From NCBI GenBank assembly GCA_963575645.1, contig OY754472.1, positions 26,413,401 through 26,477,400 of the forward strand: 64,000 bases of DNA, read 5' to 3'. Shown here one piece after another: positions 10,906-22,841 of this stretch. A program made the translations under genes and the position numbers. This stretch comes from Xanthostigma xanthostigma (Eukaryota; Arthropoda; Insecta; Raphidioptera; Raphidiidae). Every line of letters starts with the position of its first letter. Position 1 is the first letter of the stretch. The notes beneath the pieces were generated by a model. That model saw nothing but the letters and a program-made list of their open reading frames with translations, was not told the origin of the DNA and made no database searches.

Positions 10906-10933
10906 CTAAAGGCAGGTTTTGAAACTGGGGTTC
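10906..10933 (-). repeat. Right terminal inverted repeat (28 bp)
   Basis: Begins CTAAAGGCAGGTTTTGAAAC and ends TGGGGTTC; exact reverse complement of 8041-8068. One T (10934) separates it from the CATG target duplication. It contains the core motif GGCAGGTTTTGAAAC at 10911-10925. Confidence 0.97.
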
Positions 10934-10934
10934 T

Positions 10935-10938
10935 CATG
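10935..10938. repeat. Target site duplication, right copy (CATG)
   Basis: CATG immediately after the element, continuing into TAAAAACTGCTTGTCTGTG, the satellite sequence that should follow AAGCATG on the left side. Together the flanks rebuild an uninterrupted monomer with one extra CATG. Confidence 0.85.
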
Positions 10939-13900
10939 TAAAAACTGCTTGTCTGTGTTTAAATAATGGTTAATATGCAGTTTGCATTTTCTTATTAGAG
11001 AATGATCTAAACCTGAATGTTATAGTGTAAATAGACTTACCTTCATGAAATAAAGCAATTTTGCCTATAAGGACTCATTTGCCCCTAATTGTCATAAAGC
11101 ATGTAAAAACTGCTTGTATGCGTTAAAATAATGGTTAATATGCAGTTTGCATTTTCTTATGAGAGAATGATCCAAACCTAAATGTTATAGTGTAAATAGA
11201 CTTACCTTTGTAAAATAAAGCAATTTTGCCTATAAGGACTCATTTGCACGCAAATGTCGTGAAGCAGGTAAAAACTGCTTGTCTGCGTTAAAATAATGGT
11301 TAATATGCAGTTTGCATTTTCTTATGAGAGAATGATCCAAACCTGAATGTTATAGTGAAAGTAGACTTACCTTTGTGAAATAAAACAATTTTGCCTTTAA
11401 GGACTTATTTGCACCTAATTGTCGTAAACCATGTAAAAACCGCTTGTCTGCGTGAAAATGATAGTCAATATTCAAGTTTGCATTTTTTTATGAGAGAATG
11501 ATCTAAACCTGAATGTTATAGTGTAAATAGACTTACCCTCATGAAATAAAGCAATTTTGCCTATAAGGACTCATTTGCACCTAATTGTCATAAAGCATGT
11601 AAAAACTGCTTGTATTCGTTTAAATAATGGTTAATATGCAGTTTGCATTTTCTTATGAGAGAATGATCCAAACCTGAATGATATAGTGTAAATAGACTTA
11701 CCTTCATGAAATAAAGCAATTTTGCCTATAAGGACTCATTTGCCCCTAATTATCATAAAGCATGTAAAAACTGCTTGTATGCGTTAAAATAATGGTTAAT
11801 ATGCAGTTTGCATTTTCTTATGAGAGAATGATCCAAACCTGAATGTTATAGTCTAAATAGACTTACCTTTGTAAAATAAAGCAATTTTGCCTATAAGGAC
11901 TCATTTGCACGCAATTGTCGTGAAGCATGTAAAAACTGCTTGTCTGCGTTAAAATGATAGTAAATATGCAGTTTGCATTTTCTTATGAGAGAATGATCCA
12001 AACCTGAATGATATAGTGTAAATAGACTAACCCTCATGAAATAAAGCAATTTTGCCTATCAGGACTCATTTGCACCTAATTGTCATAAAGCTTGTAAAAA
12101 CTGCTTGTATGCGTTAAAATAATGGTTAATATGCAGTTTGCATTTTCTTATGAGATAATGATCCAAACCTAAAAGATATAGTGTAAATAGACTAACCCTC
12201 ATGAAATAAAGCAATTTTGCCTATAAGGACTCATTTGCACCTAATTGTCATAAAGCTTGTAAAAACTGCTTGTCTGCGTTAAAATAATGGTTAAAATGCA
12301 GTTTCCATTTTCTTATGAGAGAATGATCCAAACCTGAATGTTATAGTGTAATTAGACTTACCCTCATAAAATAAAGCAATTTTGCCGATAAGGACTCATT
12401 TGCACCTAATTGTCGTAAAGCATGTAAAAACTGCTTGTCTGCTTTAAAATAATGGTTAATATGCAGTTTGCATTTTCTTATGAGAGAATGATCCAAACCT
12501 GAATGTTATAGTGTAAATAGACTTAACTTCATGAAATAAAGCAATTTTGCCTATAAGGACTCATTTGCCCCTAATTGTCATAAAGCATGTAAAAACTGCT
12601 TGTATGCGTTAAAATAATGGCTAATATGCAGTTTGCATTTTCTTATGAGAGAATGATCCAAACCTGAATGTTATAGTCTAAATAGACTTACCTTTGTAAA
12701 ATAAAGCAATTTTGCCTATAAGGACTCATTTGCACGCAATTGTCGTGAAGCATGTAAAAACTGCTTGTCTGCGTGAAAATGATAGAAAATATGCAGTTTC
12801 CATTTTCTTATGAGAGAATGATCCAAACCTGAATGTTATAGTGTAAATAGACTTACCCTCATGAAATAAAGCAATTTTGCCTTTAAAGGCTTATTTGCAC
12901 CTAATTGTCGTAAAGCATGTAAAAACTGCTTGTCTGCGTTTAAATAATGGTTAATATTCAGTTTGCATTTTCTTATGAGAGAATGATCCAAACCTGAATG
13001 TTATAGTGTAAATAGACTTACCTTCATGAAATAAAGCAATTTTGCCTATAAGGACTTATTTGCCCCTAATTGTCATAAAGCATGTAAAAACTGCTTGTAT
13101 GCGTTAAAATAATGGTTAATATGCAGTTTGCATTTTCTTATGAGAGAATGATCCAAACCTGAATGGTATAGTGTAAATAGACTTACCCTCATGAAATAAT
13201 GCAATTTTGTCTATAAGGACTTATTTGCACCTAATTGTCGTAAACCATGTAAAAACTGCTTGTCTGCGTGAAAATGATAGTCAATATTCAGTTTGCATTT
13301 TCTTATGAGAGAATGATCCAAACCTGAATATTATAGTGTAAATAGACTTACCCTCATGAAATAAAGCAATTTTGCCTATAAGGACTCATTTGCCCCTAAT
13401 TGTCATAAAGCATGTAAAAACTGCTTGTATGCGTTAAAATAATGGTTAATATGCAGTTTGCATTTTCTTATGAGAGAATGATCCAAACCTGAATGTTATA
13501 GTCTAAATAGACTTACCTTTGTAAAATAAAGCAATTTTGCCTATAAGGACTCATTTGCACGCAATTGTCGTGAAGCATGTAAAAACTGCTTGTCTGCGTT
13601 AAAATAATGGTTAATATGCAGTTTGCATTTTCTTATGAGAGAATAATCCAAACCTGAATAATATAGTGTAAATAGACTAACCTTCATGAAATAAAGCAAT
13701 TTTGCCTATAAGGACTCATTTGCACCTAATTGTCATAAAGCTTGTAAAAACTGCTTGTATGCGTTAAAATAATAGTAAATATGCAGTTGCATTTTCTTAT
13801 GAGAGAATGATCCAAACCTAATTGTTATAGTGTAAATAGACTAACCCTCATGAAATAAAGCAATTTTGCCTATAAGGACTCATTTGCCCCTAATTGTCAT

Positions 13901-16900
13901 AAAGCATGTAAAACTGCTTTTATGCGTGAAAATGATAGAAAACATGCAGTTTCCATTTTCTTATGAGAGAATGATCCAAACCTGAATGTTACAGTGTAAA
14001 TAGACTTACCCTCATGAAATAAAGCAATTTTGCCTATAAAGACTTATTTGCACCTAATTGTCGTAAAGCATGTAAAAACTGCTTGTCTGCGTTTAAATAA
14101 TTGTTAATATGCAGTTTGCATTTTCTTATTAGAGCATGATCCAAACCTGAATGTTATAGTGTAAATAGACTTACCCTCATGAAATAATGCAATTTTGCCA
14201 AAAAGGACTCATTTGCACCTAATTGTCATAAAGCTTGTAAAAACTGCTTGTATGCGTTAAAATAATAGTTAATATGCAGTTTGCCTTTTCTTATGAGAGA
14301 ATGATCCAAACCTGAATGTTATAGTTTAAGTAAACTTACCTTTGTAAAATAAAGCAATTTTGCCTATAAGGACTCATTTGCCCCTAATTGTCATAAAGCA
14401 TATAAAAACTGCTTGTATGCGTTAAAATAATGGTTAATATGCAGTTTGCATTTTCTTATGAGAGAATGATCCAAACCTGAATGTTATAGTGTAAATAGAC
14501 TTACCTTTGTAAAATAAAGCAATTTTGCCTATAAGGACTCATTTGCACGCAATTGTCGTGAAGCATGTAAAAACTGCTTGTCTGCGTGAAAATGATAGAA
14601 AATATGCAGTTTCCATTTTCTTATGAGAGAATGATCCAAACCTGAATGTTATAGTGTAAATAGACTTACCCTCATGAAATAAAGCAATTTTGCCTATAAA
14701 GACTTATTTGCACCTAATTGTCGTAAAGCATGTAAAAACTGCTTGTCTGCGTTTAAATAATGGTTAATATGCAGTTTGCATTTTCTTATTAGAGAATGAT
14801 CCAAACCTGAATGTTAAAGTGTAAATAGACTTACCTTCTTGAAATAAAGCAATTTTGCCTATAAGGACTCATTTGCCCCTAATTGTCATAAAGCATGTAA
14901 ACACTGCTTGTATGCGTTAAAATAATGGTTAATATGCAGTTTGCATTTTCTTATGAGAGAATGATCCAAACCTGATTGTTATAGTGTAAATAGACTTACC
15001 CTCATGAAATAATGCAATTTTGCCTATAAGGACTTAATTGCACCTAATTGTCGTAAACCATGTAAAAACTGCTTGTCTGCGTGAAAATGATAGTCAATAT
15101 TCAGTTTGCATTTTCTTATGAGAGAATGATCCAAACCTGAATGTTATAGTGTAAACAGACTTACCCTCATGAAATAAAGCAATTTTGCCTATAAGGACTC
15201 ATTTGCACCTAATTGTCATAAAGCATGTAAAAACTGCTTGTATGCGTTAAAATAATGGTTAATATGCAGTTTGCATTTTCTTATGAGAGAATGATCCAAA
15301 CCTGAATTATATAGTGTAAATAGACTAACCTTCATGAAATAAAGCAATTTTGACTATAAGGACTCATTTGCCCCTAATTGTCATAAAGCATGTAAACACT
15401 GCTTGTAGGCGTTAAAATAATGGTTAATATGCAGTTTGCATTTTCTTATGAGAGAATAATCCAAACCTGAATTATATAGTGTAAATAGACTAACCTTCAT
15501 TAAATAAAGCAATTTTGCCTATAAGGACTCATTTGCCCCTAATTGTCATAAAGCATGTAAAAACTGCTTGTATGCGTTAAAATAATGGTTAATATGCAGT
15601 TTGCATTTTCTTATGAGAGAATGATCCAAACCTGAATGTTATAGTGTAAATAGACTTACCTTTGTAAAATAAAGCAATTTTGCCTATAAGGACTCATTTG
15701 CACGCAAATGTCGTGAAGCATGTAAAAACTGCTTGTCTGCGTGAAAATGATAGAAAATATGCAGTTTCCATTTTCTTATGAGAGAATGATCCAAACCTAA
15801 ATGTTATAGTGTAAATAGACTTACCCTCATGAAATAAAGCAATTTTGCCTATAAAGGCTTATTTGCACCTAATTGTCGTAAAGCATGTAAAAACTGCTTG
15901 ACTGCGTTAAAATAATGGTTAATATGCAGTTTGCATTTTCTTATGAGAGAATAATCCAAACCTGAATGTTATAGTGTAAATAGACTAACCCTCATGAAAT
16001 AAAGCAATTTTGCCTATAAGGACTCATTTGCCCCTAATTGTCATAAAGCATGTAAAAACTGCTTGTATGCGTTAAAATAATGGTTAATATGCAGTTTGCA
16101 TTTTTTTATGAGAGAATGATCTAAACCTGAATGTTATAGTGTAAATAGACTTACCCTCATGAAATAAAGCAATTTTGCCTATAAGGACTCATTTGCACCT
16201 AATTGTCATAAAGCATGTAAAAACTGCTTGTATGCGTTTAAATAATGGTTAATATGCAGTTTGCATTTTCTTATGAGAGAATGATCCAAACCTGAATGAT
16301 ATAGTGTAAATAGACTTACCTTCATGAAATAAAGCAATTTTGCCTATAAGGACTCATTTGCCCCTAATTGTCATAAAGCATGTAAAAACTGCTTGTATGC
16401 GTTAAAATAATGGTTAATATGCAGTTTGCATTTTCTTATGAGAGAATGATCCAAACCTGAATGTTATAGTCTAAATAGACTTACCGTTGTAAAATAAAGC
16501 AATTTTGCCTATAAGGACTCATTTGCACGCAATTGTCGTGAAGCATGTAAAAACTGCTTGTCTGCGTTATGATAGTAAATATGCAATTTGCATTTTCTTA
16601 TGAGAGAATGATCCAAACCTGAATGTTATAGTGTAAATAGACTAACCCTCATGAAATAAAGCAATTTTGCCTATCAGGACTCATTTGCACCTAATTGTCA
16701 TAAAGCTTGTAAAAACTGCTTGTCTGCTATAAAATAATGGTTAATATGCAGTTTGCATTTTCTTATGAGAGAATGATCCAAACCGGAATGTTATAGTGTA
16801 AATAGACTTAACTTCATGAAATAAAGCAATTTTGCCTATAAGGACTCATTTGCCCCTAATTGTCATAAAGCATGTAAAAACTGCTTGTATGCGTTAAAAT

Positions 16901-17897
16901 AATGGCTAATATGCAGTTTGCATTTTCTTATGAGAGAATGATCCAAACCTGAATGTTATAGTGTAAATAGACTTACCTTTGTAAAATAAAGCAATTTTGC
17001 CTATAAGGACTCATTTGCACGCAATTGTCGTGAAGCATGTAAAAACTGCTTGTCTGCGTGAAAATGATAGAAAATATGCAGTTTCCATTTTCTTATGAGA
17101 GAATGATCCAAACCTGAATGTTATAGTGTAAATAGACTTACCCTCATGAAATAAAGCAATTTTGCCTTTAAAGGCTTATTTGCACCTAATTGTCGTAAAG
17201 CATGTAAAAACTGCTTGTCTGCGTTTAAATAATGGTTAATATTCAGTTTGTATTTTCTTATGAGAGAATGATCCAAACCTGAATATTATAGTGTAAATAG
17301 ACTTACCCTCATGAAATAAAGCAATTTTGCCTATAAGGACTCGTTTGCCCCTAATTGTCATAAAGCATGTAAAAACTGCTTGTATGCGTTAAAATAATGG
17401 TTAATATGCAGTTTGCATTTTCTTATGAGAGAATGATCCAAACCTGAATGTTATAGTCTAAATAGACTTACCTTTGTAAAATAAAGCAATTTTGCCTATA
17501 AGGACTCATTTGCACGCAATTGTCGTGAAGCATGTAAAAACTGCTTGTCTGCGTTAAAATAATGGTTAATATGCAGTTTGCATTTTCTTATGAGAGAATA
17601 ATCCAAACCTGAATAATATAGTGTAAATAGACTAACCTTCATGAAATAAAGCAATTTTGCCTATAAGGACTCATTTGCACCTAATTGTCATAAAGCTTGT
17701 AAAAACTGCTTGTATGCGTTAAAATAATGGTTAATATGCAGTTTGCATTTTCTTATGAGAGAATAATCCAAACCTGAATTATATAGTGTAAATAGACTTA
17801 ACTTCATAAAATAAAGCAATTTTGCCTATAAAGACTCATTTGCCCCTCATTGTCATAAAGCATGTAAAAACTGCTTGTATGCGTTAAAATAATGGTT
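10939..17897 (+). repeat. Satellite mosaic between transposon and 2472-bp units
   Basis: About 42 monomers. From about 13.8 to 15.4 kb the monomer order repeats that of about 0.65-2.1 kb. Rare markers TGCCAAAAAGG (1071, 14196), TTTGCCTTTTC and AAGCATATAA (1271, 14396) are all displaced by 13125 bp. From 15430 the sequence matches 34877 onward. Other local oddities are a 1-bp gain near 11475 (ATTCAAGTTTGC), a 1-bp loss near 13788 (GCAGTTGCATT) and a 3-bp loss at 16567 (GCGTTATGATAG). Confidence 0.85.
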
Positions 17898-20139
17898 AAT
17901 ATGCAGTTTGCATTTTCTTATGAGAGAATGATCCAAACCTGAATGTTATAGTTTAAGTAAACTTACCTTTGTAAAATAAAGCAATTTTGCCTATAAGGAC
18001 TCATTTGCACCTAATTGTAAAGCATGTAAAAACTGCTTCTCTGCGTTAAAATAATGGTTAATATGCAGTTTGCATTTTCTTATGAGAGAATGATCCAAAC
18101 CTGAATGTTATAGTGCAAATAGACTTACCTTTGTAAAATAAAGCAATTTTGCCTATAAGGACTCATTTGCACGCAATTGTCGTGAAGCATGTAAAAACTG
18201 CTTGTCTGCGTTAAAATAATGGTTAATATGCAGTTTGCATTTTCATATGAGAGAATGATCCAAACCTGAATGTTATAGTCTAAATAGACTTACCTTTGTA
18301 AAATAAAGCAATTTTGCCTATAAGGACTCATTTGCACGCAATTGTCGTGAAGCATGTAAAAACTGCTTGTCTGCGTTAAAATGATAGTAAATATGCAGTT
18401 TGCATTTTCTTATGAGAGAATGATCCAAACCTGAATGTTATAGTTTAAATAGACTAACCCTCATGAAATAAAGCAATTTTGCCTATCAGGACTCATTTGC
18501 ACCTAATTGTCATAAAGCTTGTAAAAACTGCTTGTATGCGTTAAAATAATGGTTAATATGCAGTTTGCATTTTCTTATGAGATAATGATCCAAACCTAAA
18601 AAATATAGTGTAAATAAACTAACCCTCATGAAATAAAGCAATTTTGCCTATAAGGACTCATTTGCACCTAATTGTCATAAAGCTTGTAAAAACTGCTTGT
18701 CTGCGTTAAAATAATGGTTAAAATGCAGTTTGCATTTTCTTATGAGAGAATGATCCAAACCTGAATGTTATAGTGTAATTAGACTTACCCTCATGAAATA
18801 AAGCAATTTTGCCGATAAGGACTCATTTGCACCTGATTGTCGTAAAGCATGTAAAAACTGCTTGTCTGCTTCAAAATAATGGTTAATATGCAGTTTGCAT
18901 TTTCTTATGAGAGAATGATCCAAACCTGAATGTTATAGTGTAAATAGACTTAACTTCATGAAATGAAGCAATTTTGCCTATAAGGACTCATTTGCCCTTA
19001 ATTGTCATAAAGCATGTAAAAACTGCTTGTATGCGTTAAAATAATGGCTAATATGCAGTTTGCATTTTCTTATGAGAGAATGATCCAAACCTGAATGTTA
19101 TAGTGTAAATAGACTTACCTTTGTAAAATAAAGCAATTTTGCCTATAAGGACTCATTTGCACGCAATTGTCGTGAAGCATGTAAAAACTGCTTGTCTGCG
19201 TGAAAATGATAGAAAATATGCAGTTTCCATTTTCTTATGAGAGAATGATCCAAACCTGAATGTTATAGTGTAAATAGACTTACCCTCATGAAATAAAGCA
19301 ATTTTGCCTTTAAAGGCTTATTTGCACCTAATTGTCATAAAGCTTGTAAAAACTGCTTGTCTGCGTTAAAATAATGGTTAAAATGCAGTTTGCATTTTCT
19401 TATGAGAGAATGATCCAAACCTGAATGTTATAGTGTAAATAGACTTACCCTCATGAAATAAAGCAATTTTGCCTATAAGGACTCATTTGCCCCTAATTGT
19501 CATAAAGCATGTAAAAACTGCTTGTATGCGTTAAAATAATGGTTAATATGCAGTTTGCATTTTCTTATGAGAGAATGATCCAAATCTGAATGTTATAGTC
19601 TAAATAGACTTACCTTTGTAAAATAAAGCAATTTTGCCTATAAGGACTCATTTGCACGCAATTGTCGTGAAGCATGTAAAAACTGCTTGTCTGCGTTAAA
19701 ATAATGGTTAATATGCAGTTTGCATTTTCTTATGAGAGAATAATCCAAACCTGAATAATATAGTGTAAATAGACTAACCTTCATGAAATAAAGCAATTTT
19801 GCCTATAAGGACTCATTTGCACCTAATTGTCATAAAGCTTGTAAAAACTGCTTGTATGCGTTAAAATAATGGTTAATATGCAGTTTGCATTTTCTTATGA
19901 GAGAATAATCCAAACCTGAATTATATAGTGTAAATAGACTTAACTTCATAAAATAAAGCAATTTTGCCTATAAAGACTCATTTGCCCCTCATTGTCATAA
20001 AGCATGTAAAAACTGCTTGTATGCGTTAAAATAATGGTTAATATGCAGTTTGCATTTTCTTATGAGAGAATGATCCAAACCTGAATGTTATAGTTTAAGT
20101 AAACTTACCTTTGTAAAATAAAGCAATTTTGCCTATAAG
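15430..20139 (+). repeat. 4.7-kb satellite segment duplicated at 34877-39586
   Basis: Rare variants recur at a constant offset of 19447 bp: CTTGACTGCG, TTACCGTTGTAAAAT, GCGTTATGATAG (16564 and 36011), TCTGCTATAAAATAATGG, AACCGGAATG and GGACTCGTTTGCC (TCG at 17341 and 36788). Only scattered single-base differences are seen. The match ends at 20140, where this copy reads ATAAGAACTC and the other ATAAGGACTC and the monomer order changes. Parts recur again near 55.1-57.0 kb and 59.8-61.8 kb. Confidence 0.85.
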
Positions 20140-20369
20140 AACTCATTTGCACGCAATTGTCGTGAAGCATGTAAAAACTGCTTGTCTGCGTTAAAATAAT
20201 GGTTAATATGCAGTTTGCATTTTCTTATGAGAGAATGATCCAAACCTGAATGTTATAGTGCAAATAGACTTACCTTTGTAAAATAAAGCAATTTTGCCTA
20301 TAAGGACTCATTTGCACGCAATTGTCGTGAAGCATGTAAAAACTGCTTGTCTGCGTTAAAATGATAGTA
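17898..20369 (+). repeat. 2472-bp higher-order repeat unit, copy 1
   Basis: Fifteen monomers less 3 bp (15 x 165 = 2475; the monomer with ATTGTAAAGCATG lacks 3 bp). Markers in order: ATTGTAAAGC (18013), TTTTCATATGAGAG, TTTAAATAGACTAACC, GAGATAATGATCC (18579), ACCTGATTGTCG, GAAATGAAGC, GCCCTTAATTG, GCGTGAAAATGATAG, AAATCTGAATG, CCCCTCATTG and AAGAACTC. By eye it is identical to copy 2. The left edge is defined where the flanking copy switches from TAATATGCAG to AAATATGCAG. Confidence 0.9.
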
Positions 20370-22841
20370 AATATGCAGTTTGCATTTTCTTATGAGAGAA
20401 TGATCCAAACCTGAATGTTATAGTTTAAGTAAACTTACCTTTGTAAAATAAAGCAATTTTGCCTATAAGGACTCATTTGCACCTAATTGTAAAGCATGTA
20501 AAAACTGCTTCTCTGCGTTAAAATAATGGTTAATATGCAGTTTGCATTTTCTTATGAGAGAATGATCCAAACCTGAATGTTATAGTGCAAATAGACTTAC
20601 CTTTGTAAAATAAAGCAATTTTGCCTATAAGGACTCATTTGCACGCAATTGTCGTGAAGCATGTAAAAACTGCTTGTCTGCGTTAAAATAATGGTTAATA
20701 TGCAGTTTGCATTTTCATATGAGAGAATGATCCAAACCTGAATGTTATAGTCTAAATAGACTTACCTTTGTAAAATAAAGCAATTTTGCCTATAAGGACT
20801 CATTTGCACGCAATTGTCGTGAAGCATGTAAAAACTGCTTGTCTGCGTTAAAATGATAGTAAATATGCAGTTTGCATTTTCTTATGAGAGAATGATCCAA
20901 ACCTGAATGTTATAGTTTAAATAGACTAACCCTCATGAAATAAAGCAATTTTGCCTATCAGGACTCATTTGCACCTAATTGTCATAAAGCTTGTAAAAAC
21001 TGCTTGTATGCGTTAAAATAATGGTTAATATGCAGTTTGCATTTTCTTATGAGATAATGATCCAAACCTAAAAAATATAGTGTAAATAAACTAACCCTCA
21101 TGAAATAAAGCAATTTTGCCTATAAGGACTCATTTGCACCTAATTGTCATAAAGCTTGTAAAAACTGCTTGTCTGCGTTAAAATAATGGTTAAAATGCAG
21201 TTTGCATTTTCTTATGAGAGAATGATCCAAACCTGAATGTTATAGTGTAATTAGACTTACCCTCATGAAATAAAGCAATTTTGCCGATAAGGACTCATTT
21301 GCACCTGATTGTCGTAAAGCATGTAAAAACTGCTTGTCTGCTTCAAAATAATGGTTAATATGCAGTTTGCATTTTCTTATGAGAGAATGATCCAAACCTG
21401 AATGTTATAGTGTAAATAGACTTAACTTCATGAAATGAAGCAATTTTGCCTATAAGGACTCATTTGCCCTTAATTGTCATAAAGCATGTAAAAACTGCTT
21501 GTATGCGTTAAAATAATGGCTAATATGCAGTTTGCATTTTCTTATGAGAGAATGATCCAAACCTGAATGTTATAGTGTAAATAGACTTACCTTTGTAAAA
21601 TAAAGCAATTTTGCCTATAAGGACTCATTTGCACGCAATTGTCGTGAAGCATGTAAAAACTGCTTGTCTGCGTGAAAATGATAGAAAATATGCAGTTTCC
21701 ATTTTCTTATGAGAGAATGATCCAAACCTGAATGTTATAGTGTAAATAGACTTACCCTCATGAAATAAAGCAATTTTGCCTTTAAAGGCTTATTTGCACC
21801 TAATTGTCATAAAGCTTGTAAAAACTGCTTGTCTGCGTTAAAATAATGGTTAAAATGCAGTTTGCATTTTCTTATGAGAGAATGATCCAAACCTGAATGT
21901 TATAGTGTAAATAGACTTACCCTCATGAAATAAAGCAATTTTGCCTATAAGGACTCATTTGCCCCTAATTGTCATAAAGCATGTAAAAACTGCTTGTATG
22001 CGTTAAAATAATGGTTAATATGCAGTTTGCATTTTCTTATGAGAGAATGATCCAAATCTGAATGTTATAGTCTAAATAGACTTACCTTTGTAAAATAAAG
22101 CAATTTTGCCTATAAGGACTCATTTGCACGCAATTGTCGTGAAGCATGTAAAAACTGCTTGTCTGCGTTAAAATAATGGTTAATATGCAGTTTGCATTTT
22201 CTTATGAGAGAATAATCCAAACCTGAATAATATAGTGTAAATAGACTAACCTTCATGAAATAAAGCAATTTTGCCTATAAGGACTCATTTGCACCTAATT
22301 GTCATAAAGCTTGTAAAAACTGCTTGTATGCGTTAAAATAATGGTTAATATGCAGTTTGCATTTTCTTATGAGAGAATAATCCAAACCTGAATTATATAG
22401 TGTAAATAGACTTAACTTCATAAAATAAAGCAATTTTGCCTATAAAGACTCATTTGCCCCTCATTGTCATAAAGCATGTAAAAACTGCTTGTATGCGTTA
22501 AAATAATGGTTAATATGCAGTTTGCATTTTCTTATGAGAGAATGATCCAAACCTGAATGTTATAGTTTAAGTAAACTTACCTTTGTAAAATAAAGCAATT
22601 TTGCCTATAAGAACTCATTTGCACGCAATTGTCGTGAAGCATGTAAAAACTGCTTGTCTGCGTTAAAATAATGGTTAATATGCAGTTTGCATTTTCTTAT
22701 GAGAGAATGATCCAAACCTGAATGTTATAGTGCAAATAGACTTACCTTTGTAAAATAAAGCAATTTTGCCTATAAGGACTCATTTGCACGCAATTGTCGT
22801 GAAGCATGTAAAAACTGCTTGTCTGCGTTAAAATGATAGTA
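20370..22841 (+). repeat. 2472-bp higher-order repeat unit, copy 2
   Basis: The same fifteen-monomer order as copy 1, every marker displaced by exactly 2472 bp (for example ctaattgtaaagc at 18011 and 20483, gataatgatcc at 18581 and 21053). I saw no base difference from copy 1 at the markers checked. Confidence 0.92.

Larger units (their letters stand above)
8039..10934 (-). mobile_element. DNA transposon with 28-bp TIRs, 4-bp TSD and DUF7869-like transposase
   Basis: A 2896-bp foreign block inside the satellite. It is bounded by perfect 28-bp inverted repeats and a CATG target duplication and carries one two-exon gene on the minus strand. It has no long terminal repeats, reverse transcriptase or capsid/envelope-like frames, so it is a plain DNA transposon. 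Order along + strand: left TIR, AT-rich 3' flank with two subterminal motifs, exon 2, intron, exon 1, 5' flank with three subterminal motifs, right TIR. The gene product resembles proteins I recall as common 'uncharacterized' entries in insects and some other invertebrates. I cannot place it in a named transposon superfamily with confidence: Sola-type elements also make 4-bp duplications, but I could not compare sequences. Perfect TIRs, an intact duplication and a mostly open gene point to recent insertion. Confidence 0.93.

Noticed and set aside
8039-10934. Retrovirus-like or Polinton-like origin of the insertion
   Set aside because: The ends are 28-bp inverted, not long direct, repeats. There is one transposase-like gene and no polymerase, integrase, capsid or envelope-like frame, and the length is under 3 kb.
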